A DNA stretch of 55,848 nt from contig JAJXWJ010000014.1 in assembly GCA_021781655.1 (NCBI GenBank), positions 1-55,848 of the forward strand. Direction: 5' to 3'. Of this stretch, positions 36,699 to 46,142 are shown piece after piece. Made by a program: the position numbers and the translations under genes. Each line of letters starts with the position of its first letter. Within the stretch, counting starts at the first letter, position 1. The DNA is from Bacillota bacterium (GTDB lineage Bacteria > Bacillota > Clostridia > Clostridiales > Clostridiaceae). Below the pieces are notes generated by a model. It searched no databases and was not told the origin of the DNA. It saw only the letters and a list, made by a program, of their open reading frames with translations.

Positions 36699-37754
36699 AT
36701 GAGAAAAAAAACGGTTAAAAATAAAAAGTTTAAAAAGCCACTAATAGTATTATTAGTAATACTATTAATTTTAGTAATCATAGCTACTTCTGCTGGATTC
36801 TTTATATTAGGCAAGTTATCGAAAATTAAATCAACGAAAATCGACAAATCATCTACAGCACTCGGAATTAACACTGCACAATTTAACAGCGATTATATTA
36901 ATAATAATTACATTAATATATTATTAATTGGCGTTGATACTAGAGATCCTTCTACAGACCCAGGTCTTGCCGATTCTACAATGATTTTAACTATAGATAA
37001 AGTTCACAATAAAATAAAATTAACTTCTCTTATGAGAGACATGCTACTTGATAATCTTAGAGGTGAAGGTGCAACCGCAGGAACGGACCAAGATAGACTT
37101 AATGTTATTTACAAGCAAGGCGGCGGCGTTAACGGCGGTGGACAATATGCAATAAAAGCTATTAACAGCAATTTTGACATGAACATTAAAGACTACATTA
37201 AAGTTGACTTTGGCGACTTCGACAAAATAGTAGATGCTGTTGGCGGTGTTGATATAAATGTATCTGCTGCAGAAGTTCCTGTAGCAAATGACTATATTGA
37301 TGAAGTTTCAAAACTTGAAGGCATAACTCCAGACCACATAACACATGCAGGAATGCAGCACTTAACAGGTATACAAGCTTTAGGCTACTGCAGAATTAGA
37401 TATGTTGGTGATGAAGATTTCCAACGAACTGAAAGACAAAGAACAGTTTTACTTCAGGTTTTTAAAAAGTTAACTACCTTGAGCCCTACTCAAGCTTCCA
37501 GTACTTTAGATACTATTTTACCATATGTGGAAACTTCGCTTTCAAATACGGAAATACTTTCTGATGCTTCATATATTTTAACACATAAGATGAGTAATAT
37601 GGAGCAATTTAGACTTCCAGAAGATAAACCAGGTTATAACTTTACAACATATATTAAGGGCGTATACTTTTTAGGCTGGGACAAGGCTAAAAACGATGCT
37701 GATTTATTAAAATTTATTTATGAAGATGATGCTTCTAAGGTTCAAACTAACTAA
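36699..37754 (+). CDS. LytR-CpsA-Psr (LCP) family glycopolymer ligase
   Basis: A 351-residue membrane-anchored enzyme that transfers lipid-linked glycopolymers to peptidoglycan on the outer face of the membrane. It has a basic N-terminus, one transmembrane helix (about 14-37), then the LCP domain: NILLIGVDTRD, TSLMRDMLLD, NGGGQYAIKAIN, VDFGDFDKIVDAVGGVDI and the arginines in CRIRYVGDEDFQRTERQR, which bind the pyrophosphate of the lipid donor. I start at the second of two adjacent ATGs (36699), with GGAGG five to six bases upstream. It probably attaches one or both exopolysaccharides to the wall. Confidence 0.92.
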   Translation: MRKKTVKNKKFKKPLIVLLVILLILVIIATSAGFFILGKLSKIKSTKIDKSSTALGINTAQFNSDYINNNYINILLIGVDTRDPSTDPGLADSTMILTIDKVHNKIKLTSLMRDMLLDNLRGEGATAGTDQDRLNVIYKQGGGVNGGGQYAIKAINSNFDMNIKDYIKVDFGDFDKIVDAVGGVDINVSAAEVPVANDYIDEVSKLEGITPDHITHAGMQHLTGIQALGYCRIRYVGDEDFQRTERQRTVLLQVFKKLTTLSPTQASSTLDTILPYVETSLSNTEILSDASYILTHKMSNMEQFRLPEDKPGYNFTTYIKGVYFLGWDKAKNDADLLKFIYEDDASKVQTN

Positions 37755-37780
37755 GCAGGGGATTTCCCTGCTTAGTTTTT
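37751..37780 (+). terminator. Terminator after the LCP gene
   Basis: A perfect 10-bp stem, CTAAGCAGGG/CCCTGCTTAG, has a 5-base loop and is followed by TTTTT. The stop codon lies in the stem. Confidence 0.8.
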
Positions 37781-37801
37781 CTTAGAGACAAAAAACAAAA
37801 T

Positions 37802-37846
37802 AGCCAATCTACCACTTAATCAGTTACTATAGGTGATAGGTTGGCT
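37802..37846 (-). terminator. Terminator of the chemoreceptor gene
   Basis: On the minus strand AGCCAACCTATCACCT pairs imperfectly with its downstream arm ending TTGGCT, followed by a T-rich tract. It lies just after the chemoreceptor stop. Confidence 0.55.
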
Positions 37847-37851
37847 GGATT

Positions 37852-39555
37852 TTATTTAGTTTTAAACTTGTTAACTTCTTCAAGTACCTTTTTTGTCATG
37901 TTATCTAGCTTTTTAGTAGTACTTGTTACATTTTCTGTAGAAGACATCATTTCATCGGCTGATGCCACAATTTGTTCTGATGAAGCAGTTATCTCTTCTG
38001 ATACTGCTGAAGTTTGCTCTATCTTTTGTAAAATGTTGTTTTTTTCATTATTGATTTCTATGGCCGAATTGTTTATTGCATTTATCTTAGGAGCATTATC
38101 ATTTAATTCTCTAATTATATTAGTAAAGGACTCAATGGCACTTTTTACAACCTCTATTTGATTTTTAAGCTCCTTATCCATTTCATTAGTGGTTTTAACC
38201 ATTACATCTTTATCGTTTGAAGTATTTACTATTAATACATTAATATTTTCAGAAGAAATCTTTGTTTGTTCTGCCAGTTTTCTAATTTCATCTGCCACTA
38301 CTGCGAAGCCTTTTCCATGTTCCCCTGCCCTAGCAGCTTCTATGGAGGCATTTAAAGCAAGTAAATTGGTTTCATCAGCTATACTGTTTATTAAAACCGT
38401 TATTTCATTTATTTTATTTATATTAATCTGTAACGCATTCACCTTTTCAATTAAATCCTTAAAGGAATCGCTTAAACCGTTAATTGAAAGATTTAATTTA
38501 TTCATGCTATCTCCGCTTTGCTGTGCTACTCTTCCAATATGCTTTGAATTATCTTCAACATTTTTTATAGAATTTACTATATCCTCAATTTTTTCTCCAA
38601 ACATATTAAGTATTCTAGTAGTATCCATTAAATCTTCGCTTTGAGAGGCTGTCCCCTCAGCAACTTCACGAATTGCTTTTGTAACATTTTCAGAAGCTGA
38701 GTACATTCCTTCTGAAACATTTGATAACGCTGCCGCTTCAGCATTAATTTCATTAGAGTTAAGTTTTACATTATTAATTAATGAAGAGACATTATCAACC
38801 ATGTCTGCTAAATTAGAAGAAACAATACCAAATTCATTATTATTATTATTTCTAGATAAACCTACTGTAAAATCTCCCGTTGCTAATACCTTTATGCTAT
38901 TTATCATATCATTAGAAGCTTTTCTAATATTGCTTACTACAATTATAGAGAGCAACACAAATATTACTACACCAGCCAATAGTAAAATTATAAAAAACTT
39001 GATAGAGTTGTTATAAATAGATGAACTTTCTACTTCTAAACTTTTAGCTTGACTTATATTATAGGTTTTTAAATTAAATAAAATTGTTTCTCCATCTAAA
39101 GAAACCTTTGACATATTATCATAATCGGTCTGTGAAACTTTTAGACCTTTGCTTAAATCATCATTTATTTTTGCCCATATTTGTTCATATGAGTTAAAAT
39201 CCGATATAAATTGGTTTATGTTTTTAGTTCCATATGTATCTAAACTCAAAGCTTCATATTTACTTAAATAATTTTTAATGTTTTTTTCATGGGTTAAAAT
39301 AGCAGTGTTATGTGAACTGCTGTAACTTATTATTGCTTCATAAGCTTCAATTCTACTATTTGCAAACTCACCTCTAATACCTGCCACTAGCCCTAAGGGT
39401 TCTACTCTTTGATTGTACATCGTATTTGAATTGCTATTTACTTTTAAAATGGATATATAACCATAAATACCTATTGCCAAACTTAAAACAATTGCTAGAA
39501 TAGCTAAAAATATTATGCTTCTTGTAATTTTAATATTCGTAAATACATTAACCAT
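37852..39555 (-). CDS. Methyl-accepting chemotaxis protein (4HB sensor)
   Basis: A 567-residue chemoreceptor: transmembrane helix 1 at about 11-33, a helical extracellular domain of about 150 residues of the four-helix-bundle (4HB_MCP_1) kind, helix 2 at about 187-207, a HAMP region, and a long coiled-coil signalling domain. The conserved hairpin tip reads [44 protein letters not shown] start at the ATG at 39555, just downstream of AAGGGGTGGAG; the longer reading starts at a GTG inside that site. The ligand is unknown. It stands alone, flanked by terminators. Confidence 0.92.
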   Translation of the reverse strand: MVNVFTNIKITRSIIFLAILAIVLSLAIGIYGYISILKVNSNSNTMYNQRVEPLGLVAGIRGEFANSRIEAYEAIISYSSSHNTAILTHEKNIKNYLSKYEALSLDTYGTKNINQFISDFNSYEQIWAKINDDLSKGLKVSQTDYDNMSKVSLDGETILFNLKTYNISQAKSLEVESSSIYNNSIKFFIILLLAGVVIFVLLSIIVVSNIRKASNDMINSIKVLATGDFTVGLSRNNNNNEFGIVSSNLADMVDNVSSLINNVKLNSNEINAEAAALSNVSEGMYSASENVTKAIREVAEGTASQSEDLMDTTRILNMFGEKIEDIVNSIKNVEDNSKHIGRVAQQSGDSMNKLNLSINGLSDSFKDLIEKVNALQININKINEITVLINSIADETNLLALNASIEAARAGEHGKGFAVVADEIRKLAEQTKISSENINVLIVNTSNDKDVMVKTTNEMDKELKNQIEVVKSAIESFTNIIRELNDNAPKINAINNSAIEINNEKNNILQKIEQTSAVSEEITASSEQIVASADEMMSSTENVTSTTKKLDNMTKKVLEEVNKFKTK

Positions 39556-39628
39556 ATACTCCACCCCTTCGACTTAAATTACTTTATATTTATATATTTC
39601 TACCTAAACATTTACTATTATTAAATAA

Positions 39629-39658
39629 ATGATATCACTTTTTATAGCAATTATTCAA
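39629..39658 (-). promoter_or_regulatory. Candidate promoter of the chemoreceptor gene
   Basis: On the minus strand TTGAAT and TATCAT are 18 bp apart, about 75 bp upstream of the start. The rest of the 300-bp gap up to adhE holds only the adhE terminator and AT-rich DNA. Confidence 0.4.
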
Positions 39659-39798
39659 GTATTATTTGTATATTTTAACTATTTTTTTAACATTTTATTA
39701 ATATAATTATAAACCCTCGCAAAATATTCGTTTTTCATATTTTATAGCTGTTTGTAATAATAATTTTTTTGTGTTATTCACTGCTACCATACATATAT

Positions 39799-39841
39799 AA
39801 AAAAAGATATCAGCCTAACTATATAAGTTTTGACTAATATC
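39799..39841 (-). terminator. Terminator of adhE
   Basis: On the minus strand GATATTAGTC (39841-39832) pairs with GGCTGATATC (39815-39806) through ten pairs including two wobbles, then seven T residues follow. It lies about 20 bp after the adhE stop. Confidence 0.65.
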
Positions 39842-39859
39842 CTTATCTTTAATTTTCTT

Positions 39860-42448
39860 TTACTCTTCTTTATCAAAAGCACTAATGAACATATCCTTTA
39901 TTTCACTTATTAAAGGATATCTTGGATTTGCTCCAGTGCATAAATCGTCAAAGGCAAGCTCAGACATTTTATCTAAAGTTTTGTAGAAATTTTTCTCTGA
40001 TACTCCTGCCTCTTTTATACTCATTGGTAGATTTAATTGTTCTTTTAACTTATGAATTGCTTTTATTAAAAGCTCTACTTTATCATCATCTGTCCTTCCA
40101 CCTAATTTTAGATGGTCTGCGATTCTTGCATATCTCCATTTTGCATTTGGATATTTATATTGTGGATATGCTGTTTGTTTTAAGGGTGCATCTTCTGAGT
40201 TAAATCTTATAACTTCTTCAATTACTAATGCATTTGCTGTTCCGTGGGCAATGTGGTGTTCTGCTCCTAATTTGTGAGCCATGGAGTGGCATACTCCTAA
40301 AAATGCATTTGCAAAGGCCATTCCAGCTGTTGTGGAGGCATGAGCCATCTTCTCTCTTGCCTTTATATTTGTTGTTCCTTCTTCATAGGCAAGTGGTAAA
40401 TACTTGAATACTAATCTTATCGCTTCTAGTGCTAGACCATTGGTATATTCGGATGCTAGTACTGAAGTATAAGCTTCTATAGCATGAATCAATGCATCTA
40501 TTCCTGAAGCTGCTGTTAAGCCTTTAGGCATATTCATCATAAGTTCAGCATCAATTATGGACATTTCTGGTATTAATTCATAGTCTGCTAACGGATACTT
40601 TATTCCTTTTTTATCGTCGGTTATAACTGCAAAGGGTGTGACCTCGGAGCCTGTTCCTGCTGTTGTTGGGATTGCAACCATCATCGCTTTCTCCCCTAAT
40701 TTAGGGAAAGTATAAAGTCTCTTTCTTATATCCATAAATCTCATTGCAAGATCTTCAAATTTTTCTTCTGGATGTTCATATAATACCCACATTATTTTAG
40801 CTGCATCCATAGGAGAACCGCCACCAAGTGAAATTATTGTATCCGGTTTAAAACTCATCATCTCCTCTACGCCCTTCTTAGCTGTGGATATAGTTGGATC
40901 TGGTGCAACATCTGAGAATATTTTGTAGCTAATACCTATTTCCTCCAGCACCTTAGTAACACTATCTACATATCCTAAGTCCTGCAATATTCTATCGGTT
41001 ACAATAAATGCTCTTTTTTTATTCATATCTCTTAATTCCCTTAAAGCAAAACCTAAACATCCGTACTTAAAATAGATTTTTTTAGGAACTTTAAACCAAA
41101 GCATATTCTCTCTCCTCTCTGCAACACTTTTTATGTTTAACAAGTGTTTTGGTTTAACATTTTCAGATACAGAATTTCCTCCCCAAGAACCACAACCAAG
41201 GGTAAAGGATGGAGCTATTTTAAAGTTGTACAAGTCTCCGTTTGCACCTTGAGATGCTGGCATATTTATAAAGGTTCTAACAGTTTTCATTTCACTTCCA
41301 AAGCGGTCTATTTTTGCTTTTTCCTTTACTGCATCTACATATAATACGGAGGTATGTCCAAGTCCACCAAGCTCAAGCAGTGCCTTTGCCTTTTCTATTC
41401 CTTCATTAAAATTCTTTGCTTTATACATTGCAAGTATAGGTGATAATTTTTCATGAGCAAAAGGTTCTTCTTCTGAAATTACTTCAACTTCCCCAATAAG
41501 TACCTTTGCACTTTCTGGAACCTTAATTCCTGCCATTTCAGCTATTTTATAGGCAGATTGCCCAACTATAGCTCCATTAATGCTTCCATTTATAAATATA
41601 GCTTTTCTTAGCTTATCCTTTTCTTCCTCATTTAAAATATATGCTCCTCTTTCTTCAAATTCTTTTTTAACCTTGTTATATATTGGCTCTAATACTATGA
41701 CTGATTGTTCTGATGCACATATGACTCCATTATCAAAGGTTTTGGAAATAAGGATTGAATTTACCGCCATTTTTATATGGGCAGTTGTATCTATTATGAC
41801 TGGTGTATTTCCTGGTCCAACACCTAGTGCTGGCTTTCCTGATGAATACGCAGATTTAACCATGGATGGTCCACCTGTGGCTAAAGTTATATCTGCTTCA
41901 CTCATTAATGCTTTTGAAAGTTCTATACTGGGCTCATCTATCCAACCTATTATCCCTTCTGGTGCACCTGCTTTAACTGCAGCTTCAAGTACTATTTTCG
42001 CAGCTTCAATGGTGCAGCGCTTTGCTCTTGGATGAGGAGAAAGAATGACACCATTTCTAGTTTTCAAACAGATTAAACACTTGAAAATCGCTGTTGAGGT
42101 TGGATTTGTCGTTGGGATTACTGCTGCTACAACTCCTATTGGCTCTGCTATCTTGGTCATTCCAAAAGCTTCATCTCTTTCTATAACCCCACAAGTTTTT
42201 TCATCTTTATATTTGTTATAAATATATTCTGATGCAAAATGATTTTTTATAACCTTATCTTCTACTATTCCCATACCACTTTCTTCCACTGCCATTTTTG
42301 CAAGGCTAATTCTATAATTTGCTACAGTCATGGCAGCTTCTCTAAATATTTCGTCTACCTGTTCTTGTGAAAATTTTGCAAAAGCTTTTTGAGCACGTCT
42401 AACCTCTTCAAGTTTTAAATTTAATTCATCAATATTTGTAACCTTCAT
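39860..42448 (-). CDS. adhE: Bifunctional acetaldehyde-CoA/alcohol dehydrogenase
   Basis: An 862-residue fusion reducing acetyl-CoA (or butyryl-CoA) to the aldehyde and then to the alcohol with two NADH. The N-terminal aldehyde dehydrogenase half (about 1-440) has the nucleophile C244 in DNGVICASEQ. The C-terminal iron-dependent alcohol dehydrogenase half has GGGSPMDAAK, TTAGTGSEVTPFAV and the metal-binding HSMAHKLGAEHHIAHG. I start at the ATG at 42448, with AAGGAG eight bases upstream; a GTG six codons earlier overlaps that site. The length matches the solventogenic clostridial AdhE proteins. A Rex-type operator lies about 105 bp upstream, so expression should rise when NADH is high. Confidence 0.95.
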   Translation of the reverse strand: MKVTNIDELNLKLEEVRRAQKAFAKFSQEQVDEIFREAAMTVANYRISLAKMAVEESGMGIVEDKVIKNHFASEYIYNKYKDEKTCGVIERDEAFGMTKIAEPIGVVAAVIPTTNPTSTAIFKCLICLKTRNGVILSPHPRAKRCTIEAAKIVLEAAVKAGAPEGIIGWIDEPSIELSKALMSEADITLATGGPSMVKSAYSSGKPALGVGPGNTPVIIDTTAHIKMAVNSILISKTFDNGVICASEQSVIVLEPIYNKVKKEFEERGAYILNEEEKDKLRKAIFINGSINGAIVGQSAYKIAEMAGIKVPESAKVLIGEVEVISEEEPFAHEKLSPILAMYKAKNFNEGIEKAKALLELGGLGHTSVLYVDAVKEKAKIDRFGSEMKTVRTFINMPASQGANGDLYNFKIAPSFTLGCGSWGGNSVSENVKPKHLLNIKSVAERRENMLWFKVPKKIYFKYGCLGFALRELRDMNKKRAFIVTDRILQDLGYVDSVTKVLEEIGISYKIFSDVAPDPTISTAKKGVEEMMSFKPDTIISLGGGSPMDAAKIMWVLYEHPEEKFEDLAMRFMDIRKRLYTFPKLGEKAMMVAIPTTAGTGSEVTPFAVITDDKKGIKYPLADYELIPEMSIIDAELMMNMPKGLTAASGIDALIHAIEAYTSVLASEYTNGLALEAIRLVFKYLPLAYEEGTTNIKAREKMAHASTTAGMAFANAFLGVCHSMAHKLGAEHHIAHGTANALVIEEVIRFNSEDAPLKQTAYPQYKYPNAKWRYARIADHLKLGGRTDDDKVELLIKAIHKLKEQLNLPMSIKEAGVSEKNFYKTLDKMSELAFDDLCTGANPRYPLISEIKDMFISAFDKEE

Positions 42449-42551
42449 AATTACACTCTCCTTCACTTTGATAATTATTTAACATCAAAATTTACATTAA
42501 TCCTTCAAATTAACGAAAATTTAATATAGACTTCAACAAACTTGATATTTC

Positions 42552-42569
42552 TTGTTATTTTTTTAACAA
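42552..42569. promoter_or_regulatory. Rex operator upstream of adhE
   Basis: TTGTTATTTTTTTAACAA fits the Rex consensus TTGTTAANNNNTTAACAA with one mismatch, and its TTGTTA/TAACAA arms are perfectly inverted. Rex is the NADH/NAD+-sensing repressor that controls adhE genes in clostridia. The left arm could overlap a -35 element. Confidence 0.7.
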
Positions 42570-42599
42570 TAAAGGCTAAAAAAAATAACTTTTATTTTA

Positions 42600-42637
42600 T
42601 AGCTGCAGCTCCTAATTTTATAGCAGAGCTACAGCTA
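42600..42637 (-). terminator. Terminator of the lactate operon
   Basis: A 12-bp stem (42600-42611 with 42626-42637, one wobble) has a 14-base loop and is followed on the minus strand by an A/T-rich tract. It isolates the lactate operon from the adhE promoter. Confidence 0.65.
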
Positions 42638-42648
42638 AAAAAATTGTG

Positions 42649-44055
42649 TTATTGACAAACTTTACCTGGATTTAAAATGTTTTTAGGGTCAAAGGCTAAT
42701 TTAATATTTCTCATTAAAGTTATATACTCATCACCAAATTGCTTAAACATATATGGTTTTTTAGCAAAGCCTATTCCATGCTCGCCAGAAACTAAACCTT
42801 TTAATTCAGAGGCTTTGTTGTACATCGCATCGAATATTTGTGAAAGTTTATTTTCCCATTCTCTTTGCTCTAAATCATCTCTTAATATATAAACATGTAA
42901 ATTTCCATCACCAGCATGACCAAAGCTTCTAATTCTAATATTAAATTCTTTTTGAAGTTCATCTGTATATTTTATAAATTCACCAACTTTATTTCTAGGA
43001 ACAACAACATCGCACTCATCCATTTCTGTTGTTGAAGCTTTAACTGCTTCAAGAAAGGCTCCTCTTGCAGACCATACTGCTGTATTTCTTTCTTCAGTAT
43101 CAGAAATATAAACGTCTAATGCCCCTTCTTTTAAGCAAATGTTTGCAACCTTTTCATAATCTCTTTCTATTTCTTCTTTTGTATTTCCATCAAACTTTAA
43201 CAAAAGATAAGCATCTGAAGAGTTATCTGGAAATTTTTTTCCTAGGAACTCTTCTGCGGCTAAAATAACTTCTCTTTGCATGAATTCTATAGCTGTTGGT
43301 ATGGACTTTGATTTAATTATTTTAGGAACTGTATTAATAGCACTATCCAAATCAGGAAATGGAACTAATAAACTAATATTCTTTTTTGGTAATGGTAAAA
43401 GCTTTAATACAGCCTTAGTTATAATTGCAAGTGTACCTTCTGAGCCTATTACTAAATCTTTTATACTGTAACCAGATGAATTTTTAACAACATTGCCTCC
43501 AACATTTACTATTTCTCCATTTGGCAAAACTAATTCTAGTTCTCTTACATAATCTCTTGTAACTCCATATTTAACTGCTCTCATTCCACCGGCATTTGTA
43601 CTAATATTTCCAGCAATTGTAGCGGATTTTTCGCCTGGATCTGGTGGATAGAAGAAATCATTATCTTCTACATATTTACTTATTTCCATTAACAAAACTC
43701 CTGGTTCAACAGTTAAAGATAAATTTTCTTCATCAAGCTCTAAAATTTTGTTCATTAGTGTCAAATTTATCATTATTCCACCATACATAGGAACTGAGGC
43801 TGCAACTAAACCTGTACCTGATCCTCTTCCTACTACAGGAATATTATTATCATATGCATATTTCATTATTTTGGAGACTTCTTCTGCAGAAATTACATTT
43901 ACCATTACATCTGGTTTTCTGCTAATTCCACCTAGTTCATCATGGCTAAAATCTTCATTTATATCTTCTCCAGTAAAAATTCTATCTTTATCAACTATAG
44001 AAGAAATATATTCGATATCTTTACTATCAACTGTTTTATAATTTTGTACTATCAT
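42649..44055 (-). CDS. lctD: FAD-linked lactate dehydrogenase subunit (GlcD/LctD family)
   Basis: A 468-residue flavoprotein of the GlcD family, oxidising lactate to pyruvate. It has an FAD-binding domain ([16 protein letters not shown], near 75-90, and [20 protein letters not shown]) and an FAD-oxidase C-terminal domain with [17 protein letters not shown] and the closing [15 protein letters not shown]. Next to EtfA and EtfB genes it matches LctD of the Acetobacterium woodii LctBCD complex, which couples lactate oxidation with NAD+ to oxidation of reduced ferredoxin (confurcation). GAGGG precedes the ATG. It is the last gene of the operon. Confidence 0.9.
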   Translation of the reverse strand: MIVQNYKTVDSKDIEYISSIVDKDRIFTGEDINEDFSHDELGGISRKPDVMVNVISAEEVSKIMKYAYDNNIPVVGRGSGTGLVAASVPMYGGIMINLTLMNKILELDEENLSLTVEPGVLLMEISKYVEDNDFFYPPDPGEKSATIAGNISTNAGGMRAVKYGVTRDYVRELELVLPNGEIVNVGGNVVKNSSGYSIKDLVIGSEGTLAIITKAVLKLLPLPKKNISLLVPFPDLDSAINTVPKIIKSKSIPTAIEFMQREVILAAEEFLGKKFPDNSSDAYLLLKFDGNTKEEIERDYEKVANICLKEGALDVYISDTEERNTAVWSARGAFLEAVKASTTEMDECDVVVPRNKVGEFIKYTDELQKEFNIRIRSFGHAGDGNLHVYILRDDLEQREWENKLSQIFDAMYNKASELKGLVSGEHGIGFAKKPYMFKQFGDEYITLMRNIKLAFDPKNILNPGKVCQ

Positions 44056-44083
44056 AACTTTCCCTCACTTTACCATTTAAATA

Positions 44084-45292
44084 TTAAACGCAAGCAGCAA
44101 TATCTTTTCCTTCTTTAATTTCTGCTATTAATTTTGGAATTATTTCATAAATATCGCCAACTATTCCGTAGTGAGCAACATTAAATATTGGAGCATTTTT
44201 ATCCTTGTTTATGGCAAAAATATATTCTGTGCTGTTCATACCTGCTGTGTATTGTACTGCACCTGAAATTCCAAGAGCAAATATTAGCTTTGGTTTTACC
44301 GTTCTTCCAGAAAGACCTATTTGCTGCTTGTTGTTTATCCAGCCAAATTCTACCAGTGGTCTTGTTCCTGCTATTTGTGCCCCTAATAAGTCTGCAAATT
44401 CTTTTATCATCTCCATATCCTTTTCGGATTTTAGAGCTCTTCCAACAGATATGATTATATCTGCATCAGATATGCTTTCTTCAACTTCTTTTTTAGTTAC
44501 TTGTAACACTTTAATATTAGAATTTAATTTTTCTTTATCTATGTTACAAATAGTAACTTTACCTCTCTTGACTAATTGTCTCTCAGCAGCATCCATAACT
44601 TTATATCTTACTGTAGACATTTGAGGTCTTGTATTTGGGCATACAATTTGTGCCATTATGTTTCCGCCAAAGGCTGGTCTTATTTGAACCATATCTGTAT
44701 TTTCCTTCATCTCAAGTATTGTACAATCCGCTGTAAGACCTGTTCTAAATCTTGCTGCAATTCTTGGTGCCAAAGACCTTCCTATTGTAGTAGCACCAAC
44801 TAATAAAGCTGATGGCTTTAGCTTGTTTACAAAATCCTCAAAAGCAGCAGTGTATGGCTCTATTGTAAAATCCTTTAATTCTTCGTAATCATAAACAAAC
44901 ACTTCATCAACACCATAATATAATAGTTCTTCTGCTTTATCTTTTATGTTATGTCCTAAAAACAAAGCATACACAGGAAAATTAACAACCTTAGCAAGTT
45001 CCTTTGCTTTTCCAATTAGCTCCATAGTTACAGGGTGAATGTTACCTTCTACATGGTCAACATATATGGCAATGCCCTTCCAAAGACTTTTATCTATTTC
45101 TTCAACCTTTTCTTCAATAAACTCCATTACACCAGCTGGTCCTTTTTTTACACAAAGTCTGCACATTTTACAACCAGCATTTACTTCTACTTTACCATTA
45201 TTATTTTCTAATGCCCCAAAGGGACAAATTTTTATTAACTCGTTAATATTTGATTCATTTACTTTTTCTTGATGACATATTAATTTTCCCAT
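44084..45292 (-). CDS. lctC: EtfA subunit with N-terminal [4Fe-4S] domain (LctC type)
   Basis: A 402-residue electron-transfer flavoprotein alpha subunit. An extra N-terminal ferredoxin-like domain of about 60 residues has C23 in ICPFGA and C41-x2-C44-x2-C47, fitting one [4Fe-4S] cluster. This extension marks the confurcating lactate type. The Etf alpha domain follows, ending in the FAD-binding LSGRTVKPKLIFALGISGAVQYTAGM. It forms a complex with EtfB (next gene upstream) and the lactate dehydrogenase (next downstream). AAGGAGGA precedes the ATG. Confidence 0.92.
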   Translation of the reverse strand: MGKLICHQEKVNESNINELIKICPFGALENNNGKVEVNAGCKMCRLCVKKGPAGVMEFIEEKVEEIDKSLWKGIAIYVDHVEGNIHPVTMELIGKAKELAKVVNFPVYALFLGHNIKDKAEELLYYGVDEVFVYDYEELKDFTIEPYTAAFEDFVNKLKPSALLVGATTIGRSLAPRIAARFRTGLTADCTILEMKENTDMVQIRPAFGGNIMAQIVCPNTRPQMSTVRYKVMDAAERQLVKRGKVTICNIDKEKLNSNIKVLQVTKKEVEESISDADIIISVGRALKSEKDMEMIKEFADLLGAQIAGTRPLVEFGWINNKQQIGLSGRTVKPKLIFALGISGAVQYTAGMNSTEYIFAINKDKNAPIFNVAHYGIVGDIYEIIPKLIAEIKEGKDIAACV

Positions 45293-45327
45293 TTTTATCC
45301 TCCTTTTTTTGCAACCAAATAGCTACT

Positions 45328-46116
45328 TTAAATAAACTTCAAATCTCTAAGCTTAGTACTTAATTTTTTTACAATTTCATCACTATTTCCAGTCCAAGTT
45401 TCCCTGTCATTGTTTACGCTTGGTGGAAATATTCTTTCAACCTGTGTTGGTGAACCATTAAGTCCATATTTTTTTTCATCTTGATCATAAAGTTCCTTAA
45501 AAGTAATCATTTTTACATCTCTATCTTTAGTCTGTAGCTTTAATTTATAAGAAGGAAGTCTTGGCTCAGCTATGTCCTTTTCTACAGTTAATAAACAAGG
45601 ATATTTAATTTCTGCAACCTCTATTGTTTTTGGCATATCCATTTCTACTACAATAGAAGCTTCCTTTACCTCAATTATTTTTAAAACATTTGCAATATGA
45701 GGAATCCCTAGATATTCAGCCATTTCAGGTCCAACCTGAGCTGTATCTCCATCTGTAGTCTGTTTCCCACAAAGTATTAAATCAAATTTACCCATTTGTC
45801 TTACACCTTGAGATATAGCATAGGATGTCGCTAAAACATCTGCACCTGCAAATTTTCTATCAGATAACAATGCTCCCTCATCTGCTCCCATCATATATGC
45901 TTCTTTAATTACATCACTAGCTTGTAATGGTCCCATGCTAATTACTTTAACCTTGCCTCCCTTTTCTTCTTTTATTTTTAATGCGGTTTCAAGAGAATAT
46001 AAATCATAAGGATTCATTTTTGAATCTACTCCATCTCTTTTTAATACTCCTGTAACTGGATCTACTTCAACCTTTGATGTTCCTGGAACTTGCTTTATGC
46101 ACACTAAAATATCCAT
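45328..46116 (-). CDS. lctB: EtfB subunit of the lactate dehydrogenase/Etf complex (LctB type)
   Basis: A 262-residue electron-transfer flavoprotein beta subunit. It begins MDILVCIKQVPGTSKVEVDP, with NPYDLYSLETALKIKE, the nucleotide-binding LCGKQTTDGDTAQVGPEMAEYLGI and a C-terminal arm that contacts EtfA. The FAD at this subunit's site would be the bifurcating one. I start at the ATG at 46116, with TTGGAGGT upstream; a reading 31 codons longer would run into the permease gene and lacks family character. Same operon as the permease, EtfA and dehydrogenase. Confidence 0.92.
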   Translation of the reverse strand: MDILVCIKQVPGTSKVEVDPVTGVLKRDGVDSKMNPYDLYSLETALKIKEEKGGKVKVISMGPLQASDVIKEAYMMGADEGALLSDRKFAGADVLATSYAISQGVRQMGKFDLILCGKQTTDGDTAQVGPEMAEYLGIPHIANVLKIIEVKEASIVVEMDMPKTIEVAEIKYPCLLTVEKDIAEPRLPSYKLKLQTKDRDVKMITFKELYDQDEKKYGLNGSPTQVERIFPPSVNNDRETWTGNSDEIVKKLSTKLRDLKFI

Positions 46117-46142
46117 TTTGTACCTCCAATATGTTTTATTAT

